Made by a program: the position numbers and the translations under genes. The notes beneath the pieces are model-generated. The model was not told the DNA's origin. It saw only the letters and a program-made list of their open reading frames with translations, and ran no database searches. A stretch of 64,000 nucleotides of DNA from Prosapia bicincta. Lineage: Eukaryota; Arthropoda; Insecta; Hemiptera; Cercopidae. Shown piece by piece: positions 40,695 to 50,100 of this stretch (positions are counted from its first letter, which is position 1; each line of letters starts with the position of its first letter). The stretch is from positions 283,476,925 to 283,540,924 of the forward strand of contig JBAIZL010000001.1 of the NCBI GenBank assembly GCA_036971475.1, written 5' to 3'.

Positions 40695-41884
40695 CATTGC
40701 TTATAGTATATATTAATTCAACTAAATCACTCATTGCAGAAATAACCTTACACGTATGACTGTAGTGGTGGCACTTTGAATACGTCTACACTGGTCGATG
40801 TTTCCGTTGTCAGAGGAGCATCCAACGTCGACTGTTCGGTGCTAGGCTCAGAGAAGGTCCTTACAGGTTCGGTCTGAGTCTTCTTCGAGTTCATGCAAGA
40901 GTTTTCGTTCGCTAATTTAGCATTTCGAATGCTCTCGTAATGGGCGCGTTCTAACTTGGCGAGGAGTACCGGATCGTACTGCTCGATGTCGTCCTCTGGA
41001 GGATTGTCGTCCATGGTGAGGTATGATAGTTTGAGCGCCGTAGTTGGATGCATGTTTTGGATCACCATTTCCATGGTTTCATTGCGTCCGATGAAGGACT
41101 GGTGACAAAATACACACTCTGCAAAAAAATAATATTCTGTAGTTTTATAATTACATAATGTAGATAATTTTACATTTAGACAATTGTAGAAAATTTAGTA
41201 AAACGTTAAATTTTTGACACATATCTAATATTATTTATGTTTACCTTGACAGAAATTCTAAGTATTAGAAATTCACCAGACTTAATAAATGCCAATTTCG
41301 TTGAATCAAACAGAATTTAAAAAAATAAACATCCGTATAATTGTTTTTCTCAGATGACCTTAAGGACAAAATGTTTCTCTTATAAATTATATCGGAAAAG
41401 ATTGTTTGAAAAGACAGTTATGGTAATGAAAATTTATAGTTTTTCATTATTTTAAAAAAAAATTATCTTTGCAGCAAATATTATTGTTTATAAATATAAA
41501 AAAATAACAGATGTAACAGTTTAGGAGATAAAATAAAAAAATGTTCCATTAGAATACATCTATAAAGAAAATGTGCTCCAAATTCAGAGTTCAGTTATAT
41601 ATATATATATATTTTTAAGATCAAATAATACACACAAATACAGGAATATTTAATTTATTGAACAATAAACTCAAAGCTTTTCGTTGGCTTACATTACCAA
41701 CATCTTCAGGAGTTACAATATTAAGAATGATCATTCTTAATATTCTTAATATTGTAACTCCTGAAGATGTTGGTAATGTAAGCCAACGAAAAGCTTTGAG
41801 TTTATTGTTCAATAAATTAAATATTCCTGTATTTGTGTGTATTATTTGATCTTAAAAATATTCTAACAGGAAAACACATTTGAT

Positions 41885-41945
<61 letters not shown>

Positions 41946-44900
41946 CACTTAGAGTCGACAGAATGTAATATTGCAAAAGCAATTTTCGAATAAGTAAAGA
42001 ACGTTTTCAAAATCCTATACGGGATTATTTTGGCAACTGATGTAAAGAGATAAAACGTAATATGCCTTTGGTTGTAACTGTTTGCCATAGCTTTTATATA
42101 AGGAGTAAGGTTTCTAGGCTGAAACAAAGGAATAAGGTTATCAGTAAATTACAAGTTCGTAATTTTTTTTGATGGAAACGTTAAATGAAATTCATTAAAC
42201 TAAAGCTTTTTATTAAAAATTGCAAATTAATACTCTGTAATTAGAGTCGACCTACATCAGCGTTCGACTGTGATCGACTGTCAGATAGTGTTCCGGGGGA
42301 CTATTGTTTAATAACACCCTATTTCATTGTGAATCTGAGAATGGGATGGCAGTGTATCTATAGGGCACGATGTACTTGTGAATAATTTCAACATCCCCCC
42401 CTGTATTCCTCAGAGAGATATTTAAGTCATATCTGAGTGTAAACTTCTGCAGCTGTATCTCTTAAAGCTGTAAAACGATCTAAGTCAGGATGCTGGTTAG
42501 TTACCTTCCTTGAATACATTATGGCCCAAATTTAAACACATTCATTCTGTCTCTCCTAAACCATCTAATAATTTGAGGAAGAGGATTTTCGCCCTATGAC
42601 TCACCTACGTTACAGCTTGTGTAACACTGGTGGCAGGATTGGTGGCCAGCCGGACAGATGTGCACAGGAGGCGACAACGGCGTGTCTTTGCAACGCACAC
42701 ACTGGAAGAGCATAATAATTTCTCTTGCGGGTAAACTAATGGTCGAGTAGGTCTTGTTACTAGTCTCGTCGACATTGCCTTGGTGGTTGCTGCTTTTATT
42801 GTTCTGACAGTCGCTTGACTCTGTTGTATGTACTTCCTTTTTCTACAACAAAAAATATTTCAACTTAATAAAAGAAATACTATTTAATAAAACCTTTTTA
42901 GTCTTTTAGTTAAGTTTTGAATATCTTTACAAGTTTAATTGAATTTAATTATATTACATATTTACTGTGTTTGCGGTGTGTTTAACAAAACGTGTGGCAT
43001 AATCCTAACATGTTTGGAATATAGAGTGGAAACGTGTACTCTATTTCCTTCAGAAAAGGTTAAGAATGTGAAATGTAGGTGTATGTCCGCACACAGCTAC
43101 ACGCCGACATCTATAATGAATATGAGTCCACGAAGACTCCTGGGTAAAATGGCTGACAGTAATAAAGGTGAACCAAAAACATCTAGTTAAGATCAATATT
43201 TGTTTTCTATTAAAACTGGTCTTATTAGACCAACTTTCCTTGCATTATCTTAACCTAAATACTGATATAATTAAAGTGCCCATTAACTCATTAGTTCTTG
43301 TCTGAACATTGTTAATACATATTATGCTAGAACTAGCACAGCACAACACAACACTACACTAACTCATATGGTTTGGTTCTCTTCAATCTTCTAACCATGG
43401 ACTGGTTATCGAGAAGTTGAAGAGCCACTGTACTTGGATAAAGGTGAAGTCTCTTTTCATGTTTCTTGGTCATCTTCTTTATGTCTTCTGGTATCGTCGG
43501 AATATTTAGATCTCGGTGAATATCTTTGTTTTTTACATACCAAGAAACATTAACCATATTTTTCAGTACATTATTTTGGAAGATCTGGAGAATTTATACA
43601 TTAGATTCCTTTGTACATCCCCACAATTCATTGCCATATATCCAAACAGGTTTCGAAATCTGATTGTAGATTTTTATTTTATTTCCTAATGCGAAATTTG
43701 AATCTCTATCCAAGAGCCAATAGCGCTTTCGATATTTGATATTTAATTTCTTCTTCTTTTTCTTGATGTGGTGTTTCCATCTTAGTTCAGCATTTATAGG
43801 TTAATACCTATTTACCTTTATTTTCATAAGGGATGATGATTACGTTAACATCCATTAACGGAGTATCTTTCAGTACCTTATTTGTGAAGTTTGGACTGAT
43901 TTCACTTAATTCAGTTTGATTTTCCATTTTCGGTTTGTTATTTACTCTTTGGACTTTTTATATATATCTTTGTCAGTTGCTATCAATGCTGTGTCATCTG
44001 CAAACATTGCTGTTGTTACTTCTGGGGTGGTTGGAATATCACAGGTGTAAAGTAGATAGTGTACTGGACCCTGTACACTCTCTTGGGGTACTCCTGCAAG
44101 ATCAACATTTAATAAAGTCACTTTTGCCAAAGTGTCTTCACCAAATGCGGTACGACATGACGTCTGCATAATGATGCGAATTAAATTACTTAGTAAATAC
44201 AAAATAAACTGTATGTAAAGTTTCGCTCGATTAAACTGAAGCCCGTTATTATTTCTCAACTGAAAATGTTAAATAATATCATAATTGGTTGCCGGATGTA
44301 ACTAATAAATATAGAGTTAGGCTAGACACTGCAGATAGAATCTGTCAACATTAAGGGAGTTACGCAAACCACTAGGAATCATTCCTCTTCTTCTCTAGGG
44401 CCATTCTACCCTCCCTTGGATACAGCTTTCTGCATCATTGTAAGGAGAGATTCATCAATTTAAGGATGGTGTATTGGGTAGACATTTCAATTGTCCTGAT
44501 TATTCCGCTTCTGGGGTTCGTCCCTGCATAGGTGAACTTGGATCGATCATAATTTATACCAGCGTAGATCGACCACAACATAGCCGTAACTAAAATCAGC
44601 CTATCCCTGTCACATTCCTCCCCAATAAATGATGTCTATATCCTTAACTTCGTAAAGAAATATACAACAGCGAACTTACTCTAGTATACAGTTATAGTTA
44701 AAACAAAATACATAAATATTTATACGTACAGTATAGCACTTTTCTGTACCATGTGCATCCTTTGAAGAATTTAATTTAATCATAAATTATAATAATATAT
44801 ATTGTATATTTTAAATTTATTATTTATGTTATATTTCTGGTAGGTTTAATATTAACGTCAGTATGCAACTTTTCTCACACACTGTCCGCGTTTTGGTTAA

Positions 44901-45504
44901 TTTCTGATGGAGCTTGTATTAAGCCCTGAGAGATTAAAGTTACCCAAATTGCGCCAAAAACTAAGAATTTGATAACAGTAGATAAGACAGAAAATTATTT
45001 CACTTTACTTTATACAAGGTTTCTAACATTAACACCTGATTCGAATTAACAGCTCAGTGTAAAGTACATTCTAGTTCTCTCCATTTGAATTATATCTTAT
45101 AATTTATTGAAACTATTTTATTCTTAATGTACTTAAGGCTTACAAAGAGAATAACTCTGCTCTCAAAGTATATTATCTTAGAAATGTGATTTTAATTCCG
45201 CTTTTTAGTTTTTAATTTATTAGCTGGTAGTTAGAACTTGTCAATCTGTATTCCAAAATTAATGTAACGGTTTAAAAAAAACTGCCATTTAAAAAAAAAT
45301 GCTATTACAAAAAAACTAAAATTAATTAACCTTGGAAACATTATTACAGAATCTATATGGCTAATGTAAAATAGTTTATATTTTAAAAATAAAAACCATA
45401 AGTTTTACGTTATCATAGAGTGTAACGAGCGGCCGGAAGGGGTGGTTGTTTCCGTCCTTCTTCTGGCTCCGTTTTCGGCGTGATTCTTCAACGCTCATTT
45501 TCAT
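34056..45504 (-). CDS. RING-finger (SIAH-type) protein with DUF4729-like C-terminal region, six coding exons
   Basis: Six minus-strand exons join in frame into 451 codons with GT-AG at every junction: 45504-45409, 42842-42605, 41118-40754, 40135-39891, 37929-37688 and 34225-34056. Residues 80-116 form a C3HC4 RING (Cys80, 83, 95, His99, Cys102, 105, 113, 116) with the SIAH-like signatures [16 protein letters not shown] and, just after, GRNETME. Residues ~129-230 are polar and acidic. Residues 240-266 read [10 protein letters not shown] followed by an H-x4-H pair, a likely zinc site opening a ~200-residue beta-rich domain that matches my recollection of insect DUF4729. By family the RING suggests an E3 ubiquitin ligase; substrate unknown. 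The Met may not be the true start: a good acceptor precedes it, so an upstream 5' exon is likely. The tandem organisation of RING plus DUF4729-like domain is inferred. Confidence 0.8.
34959..35006. repeat. (TA)n microsatellite
   Basis: A pure TA run in intron 5. Confidence 0.95.
35221..35560 (+). mobile_element. ORF-less inverted-repeat unit (PLE-like), locus H
   Basis: Flanked by the direct 8-mer TCCAATAC (35213-35220, 35561-35568). Inverted arms at ~35236-35385 and ~35390-35529 share AATAACTAAT..AAGTTACCTAAG and a long CAT/ATG trinucleotide tract. Near the right arm the plus strand reads GATG ACATTGA CATC followed by GAAGTGTACATAAGG, close to GAAATGTACATAAC of locus G, so it is a decayed hammerhead-like core (GAAG for GAAA). 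A ~30-nt tail follows the right arm. Confidence 0.55.
36215..36715. repeat. Imperfect tandem repeat with ~80-120-bp spacing
   Basis: CATCGCACACGTTATTCCAT followed by CTTATGTTTGTCACATAGGC recurs at ~36301, 36421, 36500 and 36625, with a related start at ~36218. Between copies is TTATTACTTAT plus a TTTGG(G/A)GTGT block. Copies differ in length, so the period is irregular. Confidence 0.8.
37297..37520. mobile_element. Palindromic PLE-like unit, locus D
   Basis: Two inverted arms of ~100 bp (37297-37409, 37411-37520) meet at a GCTGTTCGCTCAATTG centre with almost no loop. Each arm contains a stem GCTAGA / TCTAGC followed by GAAAC, like stem II plus the GAA core of the hammerhead-like motifs elsewhere, but the CTGANGA box is replaced by CTCATCA or CTTATCA. 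No convincing target duplication was found. Confidence 0.5.
37688..37929 (-). CDS. RING gene coding exon 5
   Basis: Acceptor TTGTTCATCAG, donor GTAAGT. Encodes [19 protein letters not shown] and [14 protein letters not shown], alternating hydrophobic/polar strands. The flanking 40 bases of intron are AT-rich, in contrast to the exon. Confidence 0.8.
37930..39890. other. RING gene intron 4
   Basis: A 1961-bp intron largely occupied by the transposase pseudogene at 38315-39225, which runs on the opposite strand to the host gene. Confidence 0.7.
38315..39225 (+). pseudogene. Tc1/mariner-superfamily transposase pseudogene (DUF4817 type)
   Basis: Too broken for any long frame, but conserved pieces occur in order. 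An N-terminal helix-turn-helix end reads TGSVLKQKS (~38378-38404). First catalytic Asp: [14 protein letters not shown] (~38673-38714). Then [18 protein letters not shown] and [13 protein letters not shown] (~38730-38840). Second Asp: [14 protein letters not shown] text (QDG at 38911-38919). Third region: [11 protein letters not shown] and EYIKTIVYS (~39003-39070), where the family's 'SPDLtPlDfFLWG' is damaged at the third Asp. End: [11 protein letters not shown] (~39186-39220). This order matches IS630/Tc1/mariner-type transposases annotated in insects with DUF4817. Stops and frameshifts throughout; terminal repeats not identified. Confidence 0.75.
39891..40135 (-). CDS. RING gene coding exon 4 (zinc site of C-terminal domain)
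   Basis: Acceptor GTGCTTACAG, donor GTAAGT. Encodes [18 protein letters not shown] and a run of hydrophobic strands ending VPVSPSIMK. Phase 2 at its end. Confidence 0.8.
40136..40753. other. RING gene intron 3
   Basis: A 618-bp intron about two-thirds of which is simple repeat (see the compound microsatellite). Confidence 0.75.
40279..40692. repeat. Compound microsatellite: (CCACCCAT)n, (CA)n, (TA)n
   Basis: Starts with about 12 octamers CCACCCAT (40279-40375), then CA repeats, a second short CCACCCAT island (40484-40508), more CA repeats and a terminal (TA)n at 40635-40691. Long Thr-His-Pro or Val-Gly frames across it are artefacts. Confidence 0.97.
40754..41118 (-). CDS. RING gene coding exon 3 (RING end and polar linker)
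   Basis: Acceptor TTTTTTTGCAG. Encodes CVFC, completing the RING, then [10 protein letters not shown] and a ~100-residue acidic/Ser-Thr-rich linker. The donor is taken as GTGTAA (phase 0) because it alone keeps the next exon in frame; the stronger GTAAGG two bases downstream would shift it. Confidence 0.8.
41668..41714 (-). ncRNA. Hammerhead-ribozyme-like motif, locus E minus strand
   Basis: Mirror of the plus-strand motif at 41756-41802: AACTC, CTGAAGA, GTTGG stem, GAA, AAGCTT, T, GAGTT. Confidence 0.5.
41756..41802 (+). ncRNA. Hammerhead-ribozyme-like motif, locus E plus strand
   Basis: In order: stem I AACTC (41756-41760), core CTGAAGA (41761-41767), extra T, stem II GTTGG / CCAAC, core GAA (41788-41790), stem III AA, loop GC, TT, cleavage-position T (41797), stem I GAGTT (41798-41802), fully complementary to AACTC. 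Compared with locus F, stem I differs (GAAT/ATTC there) yet pairing is kept, which is covariation. One extra base before stem II departs from the strict consensus. Confidence 0.6.
41890..41942. repeat. (TA)n microsatellite
   Basis: A pure TA run in intron 2, 30 bp beyond the palindrome. Confidence 0.95.
42605..42842 (-). CDS. RING gene coding exon 2 (RING N-terminal part)
   Basis: Acceptor TTGTTGTAG, donor GTGAGT. Encodes a Ser/Asn-rich linker then seven Cys/His of the RING (CVRC, C-x3-H, C-x2-C). Ends one base into a codon, which joins with AG from exon 3 to give Glu112. Confidence 0.8.
42843..45408. other. RING gene intron 1
   Basis: A 2566-bp intron holding the Jockey-like pseudogene at 43330-44215. 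The 44350-44650 stretch is less AT-rich but was not assigned to anything. Confidence 0.6.
43330..44215 (-). pseudogene. Jockey-clade LINE fragment (RT end and C-terminus)
   Basis: On the minus strand ~44150-43970 reads [20 protein letters not shown] and then [16 protein letters not shown]: the 'GVPQGSVLGP' and catalytic 'FADD' boxes of reverse transcriptase. After frame breaks, ~43665-43590 gives [13 protein letters not shown] and 43557-43354 gives [15 protein letters not shown] ending [13 protein letters not shown]. The last motif ('RRLKR.kP.dL') closes ORF2 of Jockey-type elements. Upstream endonuclease and fingers are missing. It lies in intron 1 in the same orientation as the host gene. 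It is related to, but distinct from, the LINE at 60.8 kb. Confidence 0.75.
45409..45504 (-). CDS. RING gene coding exon 1
   Basis: Encodes a basic 32-residue N-terminus ([17 protein letters not shown]...) and ends GATAAC before GTAAAA (phase 0). An acceptor-like TTAATTACAG lies ~15 bp before the ATG, so this exon may be spliced to an upstream non-coding exon. Marked rise in GC over the surroundings supports it. It is the least certain of the six because it carries no conserved motif. Confidence 0.55.
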
Positions 45505-46693
45505 AGATTTAAAAGTCCTGTAATTAAATCTGTCTGTTTAGCAAAAATATATCTAAAAAAATTTAAATATGTAATAATAATGTATTTTTCAAAATGTCTT
45601 AAGAACAAAACTGTAACTTTTAAATAAATTTTCAAAACATTTGGAGCTATTGTTCAAACGTCCGGAATCCGAATTTTTAAAACGATATTTAGAACTGGAC
45701 AATATTTTGAAAATTATCTATTATTTTTAAAATTGTATTGATGCATTATTTGACCAAAAAAGTATTTAAAATGTAAATTTGGACCAAAGAAATTCTGTTA
45801 TTAGCCTAAATCAGTATGTCATGTCCAATTTTTGTGTTTATGGCAGGAATTTGTGTCTGGCGTTTACTACTAAAATTTTATAAAATCATAAAAGAAATTT
45901 TTCTTACAGTTTGAATAAACCTTTTCTTATCTTTCCTTTGTAGAACAAAAATATTTACCTTTATGAACAGTAATACTATTTTAAAAAAAATTAAAAATGT
46001 TTCATTTGAGTGGGGTACTGATAGACGTAAGAAATAATAAGGCCTTTATGATATTAAACTAAATACAATTCTTGAATTCAAGCCGAATTCTAGAAATATC
46101 TTTAAGTTTTAAAATAGGATCTACAAACATTTTTCTATGACCTCATTTTTATTAAAACCTATTTCTTAATTCATAAAAGGCATTTCTCTTAGTTATAAGA
46201 TAATGTTAATTTTATGCAAGCCTCCATATGGATATAAGCAAAGTTTACCTAATGGTGTGGTTAATCTAATCAACAAGATAATTATTGTGAATTGGCACAA
46301 GATAAAATAAGATGTTAAATTTTTGAACAAAATGACCAAAATAATGAAAAAAATCCACGTTAGTGATTTAATAAAAGGGCGTTGTCATGGAAACGAAAAA
46401 TGAGTTATTTTTATTGTTCACTTTTGAATTTTATGATGGATTATTTTTAATAATTTGAATTTAATACTGTAAATTGTATAAGCTTCAATACCTATGTAAA
46501 CTATTTTTTTTTACTCTGATAATTTTTTTTATAATATGCATCTAGCTGATTTAATTTTAGTTTAATATTTTCAAAAGCAAGAGCTGTATCTTTAAAAAAT
46601 TACAGATGACACTGTCTATAAATACTGTACTGTACTAAAGACTATCTAAAGATATAATGATAACTATGGATGTATTAAATTATAGACAAATCT
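45505..46693. other. Upstream region of the RING gene
   Basis: AT-rich sequence between coding exon 1 and the BEL/Pao element; it should contain the promoter or an upstream 5' exon, but no specific element can be identified. Confidence 0.45.
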
Positions 46694-47094
46694 TGTTATT
46701 TCTATAAACTTTTGACACTGCCGCTACAGGCGGAACACTCGTCATATTTATATTTATGTTACAGTTGTTATTTCTATAAACTTTTGACACTGCCGCTACA
46801 GGCGGAACACTCGTCATATTTATATTTATGTTACAGTTGTTATTTCTATAAACTTTTGACACTGCCGCTACAGGCGGAACACTCGTCATATTTATATAAT
46901 TATGCTGGTAATAAACTTATTTCATATTTAAACACTATTTATTACTTCACATCTTTCTTAAAACAAAACTCTAAACAAAGAACTGAGAAAAAACTAAAAC
47001 AATTACAAATCATCTGTTAATTTATATAATGTTCTTTTTCTTTTTTTTTCCATAGAGGATTGTCATAGAGTATTATATTATTGCATTCACAACA
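46694..47094 (-). repeat. BEL/Pao 3' LTR
   Basis: 401 bp. Contains 2.9 copies of a 72-bp tandem repeat starting at 46694, 46766 and 46838; each carries GACACTGCCGCTACAGGCGG, whose CCGC/GCGG can form a small hairpin. Downstream of the repeats is non-repetitive U3/R/U5 sequence. Confidence 0.95.
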
Positions 47095-47111
47095 TACTCC
47101 CACCTTTTGAG
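47095..47111 (-). other. BEL/Pao polypurine tract
   Basis: The minus strand reads AAAAGGTGGGAGTA directly before the 3' LTR, the expected position of the plus-strand primer. Confidence 0.7.
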
Positions 47112-47157
47112 TTATGGTTTAACTCAAAACATTAAAAAACAGTATATTGTTAAAAGA

Positions 47158-50100
47158 TTAATCAACAAATTTTTGTGGAAGCTTAATTTGTCTGCCACTT
47201 CTTGAATATGTCACAATTTTATTTTCTTTTGTCACATTATCTTCTTCCAGGTGTAGTTCATGTTCATTGGTTTTTGTCACTTTTGGTTTAATCTTTTCTT
47301 TTAATTGTTCTTGGATGGTTTCTTCTTGCATTTCAAGAGGATATAGTCTTTGTATTGGTCTCAATAAACTTCCAAAAGCAGTCTTCAATTGCACTAATCT
47401 ACACACTCCATCTCTACTAATGATAGTCTTTTCTATCAGTCCTATTGGCCAATCAATTCTTTTTTTATTTTCAACTTCAATCAGTACTAATTCTCCAACT
47501 TTCAACTGTCTGCCGTTTTTCTTACTTTTTAAAGCTAATTGTCCTAAATACTCAATCCTAAATCTTTTTCGCAATGCTTCTCTCAGGTGTTGTCGATAAC
47601 GTACTCTCTTGTTAAGACTTTTTGTATTTACATGGTCACAATCTGGAACTCCAATTTCTTTTAAGTCATGTAAAAACATATTTGGAGTAATAGCAGTTAG
47701 GTCTGAAGAAGTTTCAGATAAATATGTCAAAGGTCTAGAATTCATGATACTTTCACAATCACATAAGATTGTCTCCATTTCCTCATAATCCAATGACGTT
47801 TTGCCCAAGGTTTTGCGTAGCAACTGTTTCATGAGTCGGATGAGTCGCTCCCACCATCCGCCCCACCATGCAGCAGAGGGAGGGTTAAACCTCCAGTCAA
47901 TTTGTTGGCATGAGCTATATTTTAAGATAGCATTCCAATCTAGAATTTTAAATGCCTTTTCTGTACCTGTGAAATTGGTACCATTGTCACTATATATTAT
48001 TGATGGTCTTCCTCGCCTTGCAATAAATCTTCTAAGTGTATCTATAAATGCTTCGACAGAAAGAAACTTTACTAACTCCAAATGAACAGCACGGTATACT
48101 GCACAAGTGAATATGCAGATCCAAACTTTACTGCCATCTCGTAGAAACAAAGGTCCCGCAAAATCAATTCCAACCACTTCAAATACTGCGGCATCTCGTA
48201 CTCTACTTTCAGGTAAGGGTGGAGTGATTGTTTCTACATTTTTTGAATTATGTCTCTGACAAGGAATACATTTTTTCAAAGTATTACTTATTGTTTTTCT
48301 TCCTCTCAATATCCAATAGTTTTCTCTTAATAAACTTAAGAGACCTTGAACTCCCACATGACATGATCTCTTATGTATTGTAAGAATAAGAATATCTACA
48401 ATGTCATGTTTTGATGGTAGAACAACAGGAAATTTAAAATTTTCCAAATCCTTTCTTTCTGTTAATTTTGTCTTTAGCCTTATAATACCATCAGCAGCCA
48501 TAAATGGTGACAATGAAGCCAATTTAGGCTCCCTTATTCCTTCAAATGATTGCTGTTGAACAATTCTAATTATAAAATTGTTAGCTTCAATAATCTCCTT
48601 ACATGACAAAACTTTACTCACACACTTTTCCTTCTTTGAGGGGTTACAATTATGAATAAATCTCAGCAACCATGCAAAAACACACACAATCTTATCAAAA
48701 TCATTTGAAAAGTAATAAAACCAATCTTTTGGGTAATTATTACTTAAAAGTGAAGGTGTAGGTCCTTTCTTTTTTTCTAAAGAAATTAATTCTTCGTCAG
48801 GTTCAGGTTCATTTGATGGCCAGGTATCTTCAGGCAACTTCAACCATGACGGGCCCTCCCACCATCTGGAACTAATCAACCTGGAAACTGAACATCCTCT
48901 ACTGGGCAAGTCTGCTGGATTCATAGTGCCGGGAATGTGCCGCCAAGATGTTCTGGAAGTGAGGCTGCAGATTTCTTCAACTCTATTTCTAACAAATACT
49001 CCCCAGTTTTCTTCTCTTTTAATCCAAGCTATTACTGTAGAAGAGTCACTCCAATAAAAAAATTTAATATTACATTCAAATTTGTTTTCATCTCTTAATT
49101 CTTGCACTACTGAAGAACCTAATCTAGCACCTATAGTAGCAGCCATTAGTTCAAGTCTGGGTATTGTCATCTTCTTTACAGGTGCTACACGTGACTTTGC
49201 CTGGATTAGCTGTAATTGAATACATGTACTAAGTTCAAAACGCATAAATACTGCTGTTGAGTACGCAAATTTGCTGGCATCACAAAATATGTGAACTGAT
49301 ACAGAAATGATTACGTCATCCACACCTTGTAGCCATCGTGGAATCTTCATCTCTTTTAATTGATCGAGTTCCTGAAACCATATATTGAATCGTTGTTTGA
49401 TTTCTTCTGGTACTTCTTTGTCCCACCCACAATTATCTTTCCAGCATTCCTGCAATAATAACTTAGGGCATATGGAAATAGGACAAGTGAATCCAATAGG
49501 ATCGAACAATCTGTGTGCAGTGGACAATATAACACGTTGTGTTACCAAGTTCTCTTCTAAATTTACTATTTTATGAAAACTCACAGAAATTGTGTCTTCT
49601 TTCTTGTCCCAGGTGAGACCTAGGACTGAAGCCTCTGTCTTGTCTTCCAGACCAGGTTCAGTATATTCCCATCCTCGCAGCTCAAACTTTCCCAAAGAAA
49701 ATATTTGTATTGCTTCTGAAATGAACTGTTTCAAATCCCTTTCATTATTTACACCTGTAACACAGTTATCAACATAGAAACTTTTAAACAACTTTTCTAT
49801 TGTACATTTAGAAAATTGATTGTCTTCAGCACACTGTACTAAATACTTCTGCAGGTGGTAGTTGATGACGGCATTGAGCAAAAATGGACTACTTGAGACT
49901 CCAAAAACAACTCTTCTATGTCGGAAAATCTTGAGTGATCCATCTGTGTTTTGCCACAGAAATCTTAGGAAATCTCTGTCCTCTTCATACAAACTTATTT
50001 GCAAAAACGCCTTTTTTATGTCAGCGATAACTCCTATTTTATAAAGTCGAAAACGTAAAAGCAAAGCTGGTATTATTTCAATTAAGTTAATACCTATTTC

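Larger units (their letters stand above)
41609..41862. mobile_element. Near-perfect palindrome of two PLE-like termini, locus E
   Basis: Two ~120-bp arms meet at GAATGATCATTC (~41726-41737) and are almost identical, so the same 63-codon frame appears on both strands. Each arm carries a full hammerhead-like motif and the tail AATATTCCTGTATTTGTGTG, close to the tail after the GIY-YIG remnant at 53.7 kb. TA-rich DNA borders both sides, hiding any target duplication. Confidence 0.65.
41119..42604. other. RING gene intron 2
   Basis: A 1486-bp intron holding the Penelope-like palindrome at 41609-41862 and a TA run at 41890-41942; the rest shows nothing recognisable. Confidence 0.7.

Noticed and set aside
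40246..40759. Long His-Pro-Thr and Val-Gly frames
   Set aside because: CCACCCAT/CA/TA microsatellite inside intron 3 of the RING gene.
41621..41849. Two near-identical 63-codon frames on opposite strands
   Set aside because: Produced by the palindrome of PLE-like termini; contains the hammerhead-like motif, not protein signal.
46680..47020. 69- and 102-codon frames repeated at 46.7 and 52.6 kb
   Set aside because: Translations of the 72-bp LTR repeats; no independent gene evidence.
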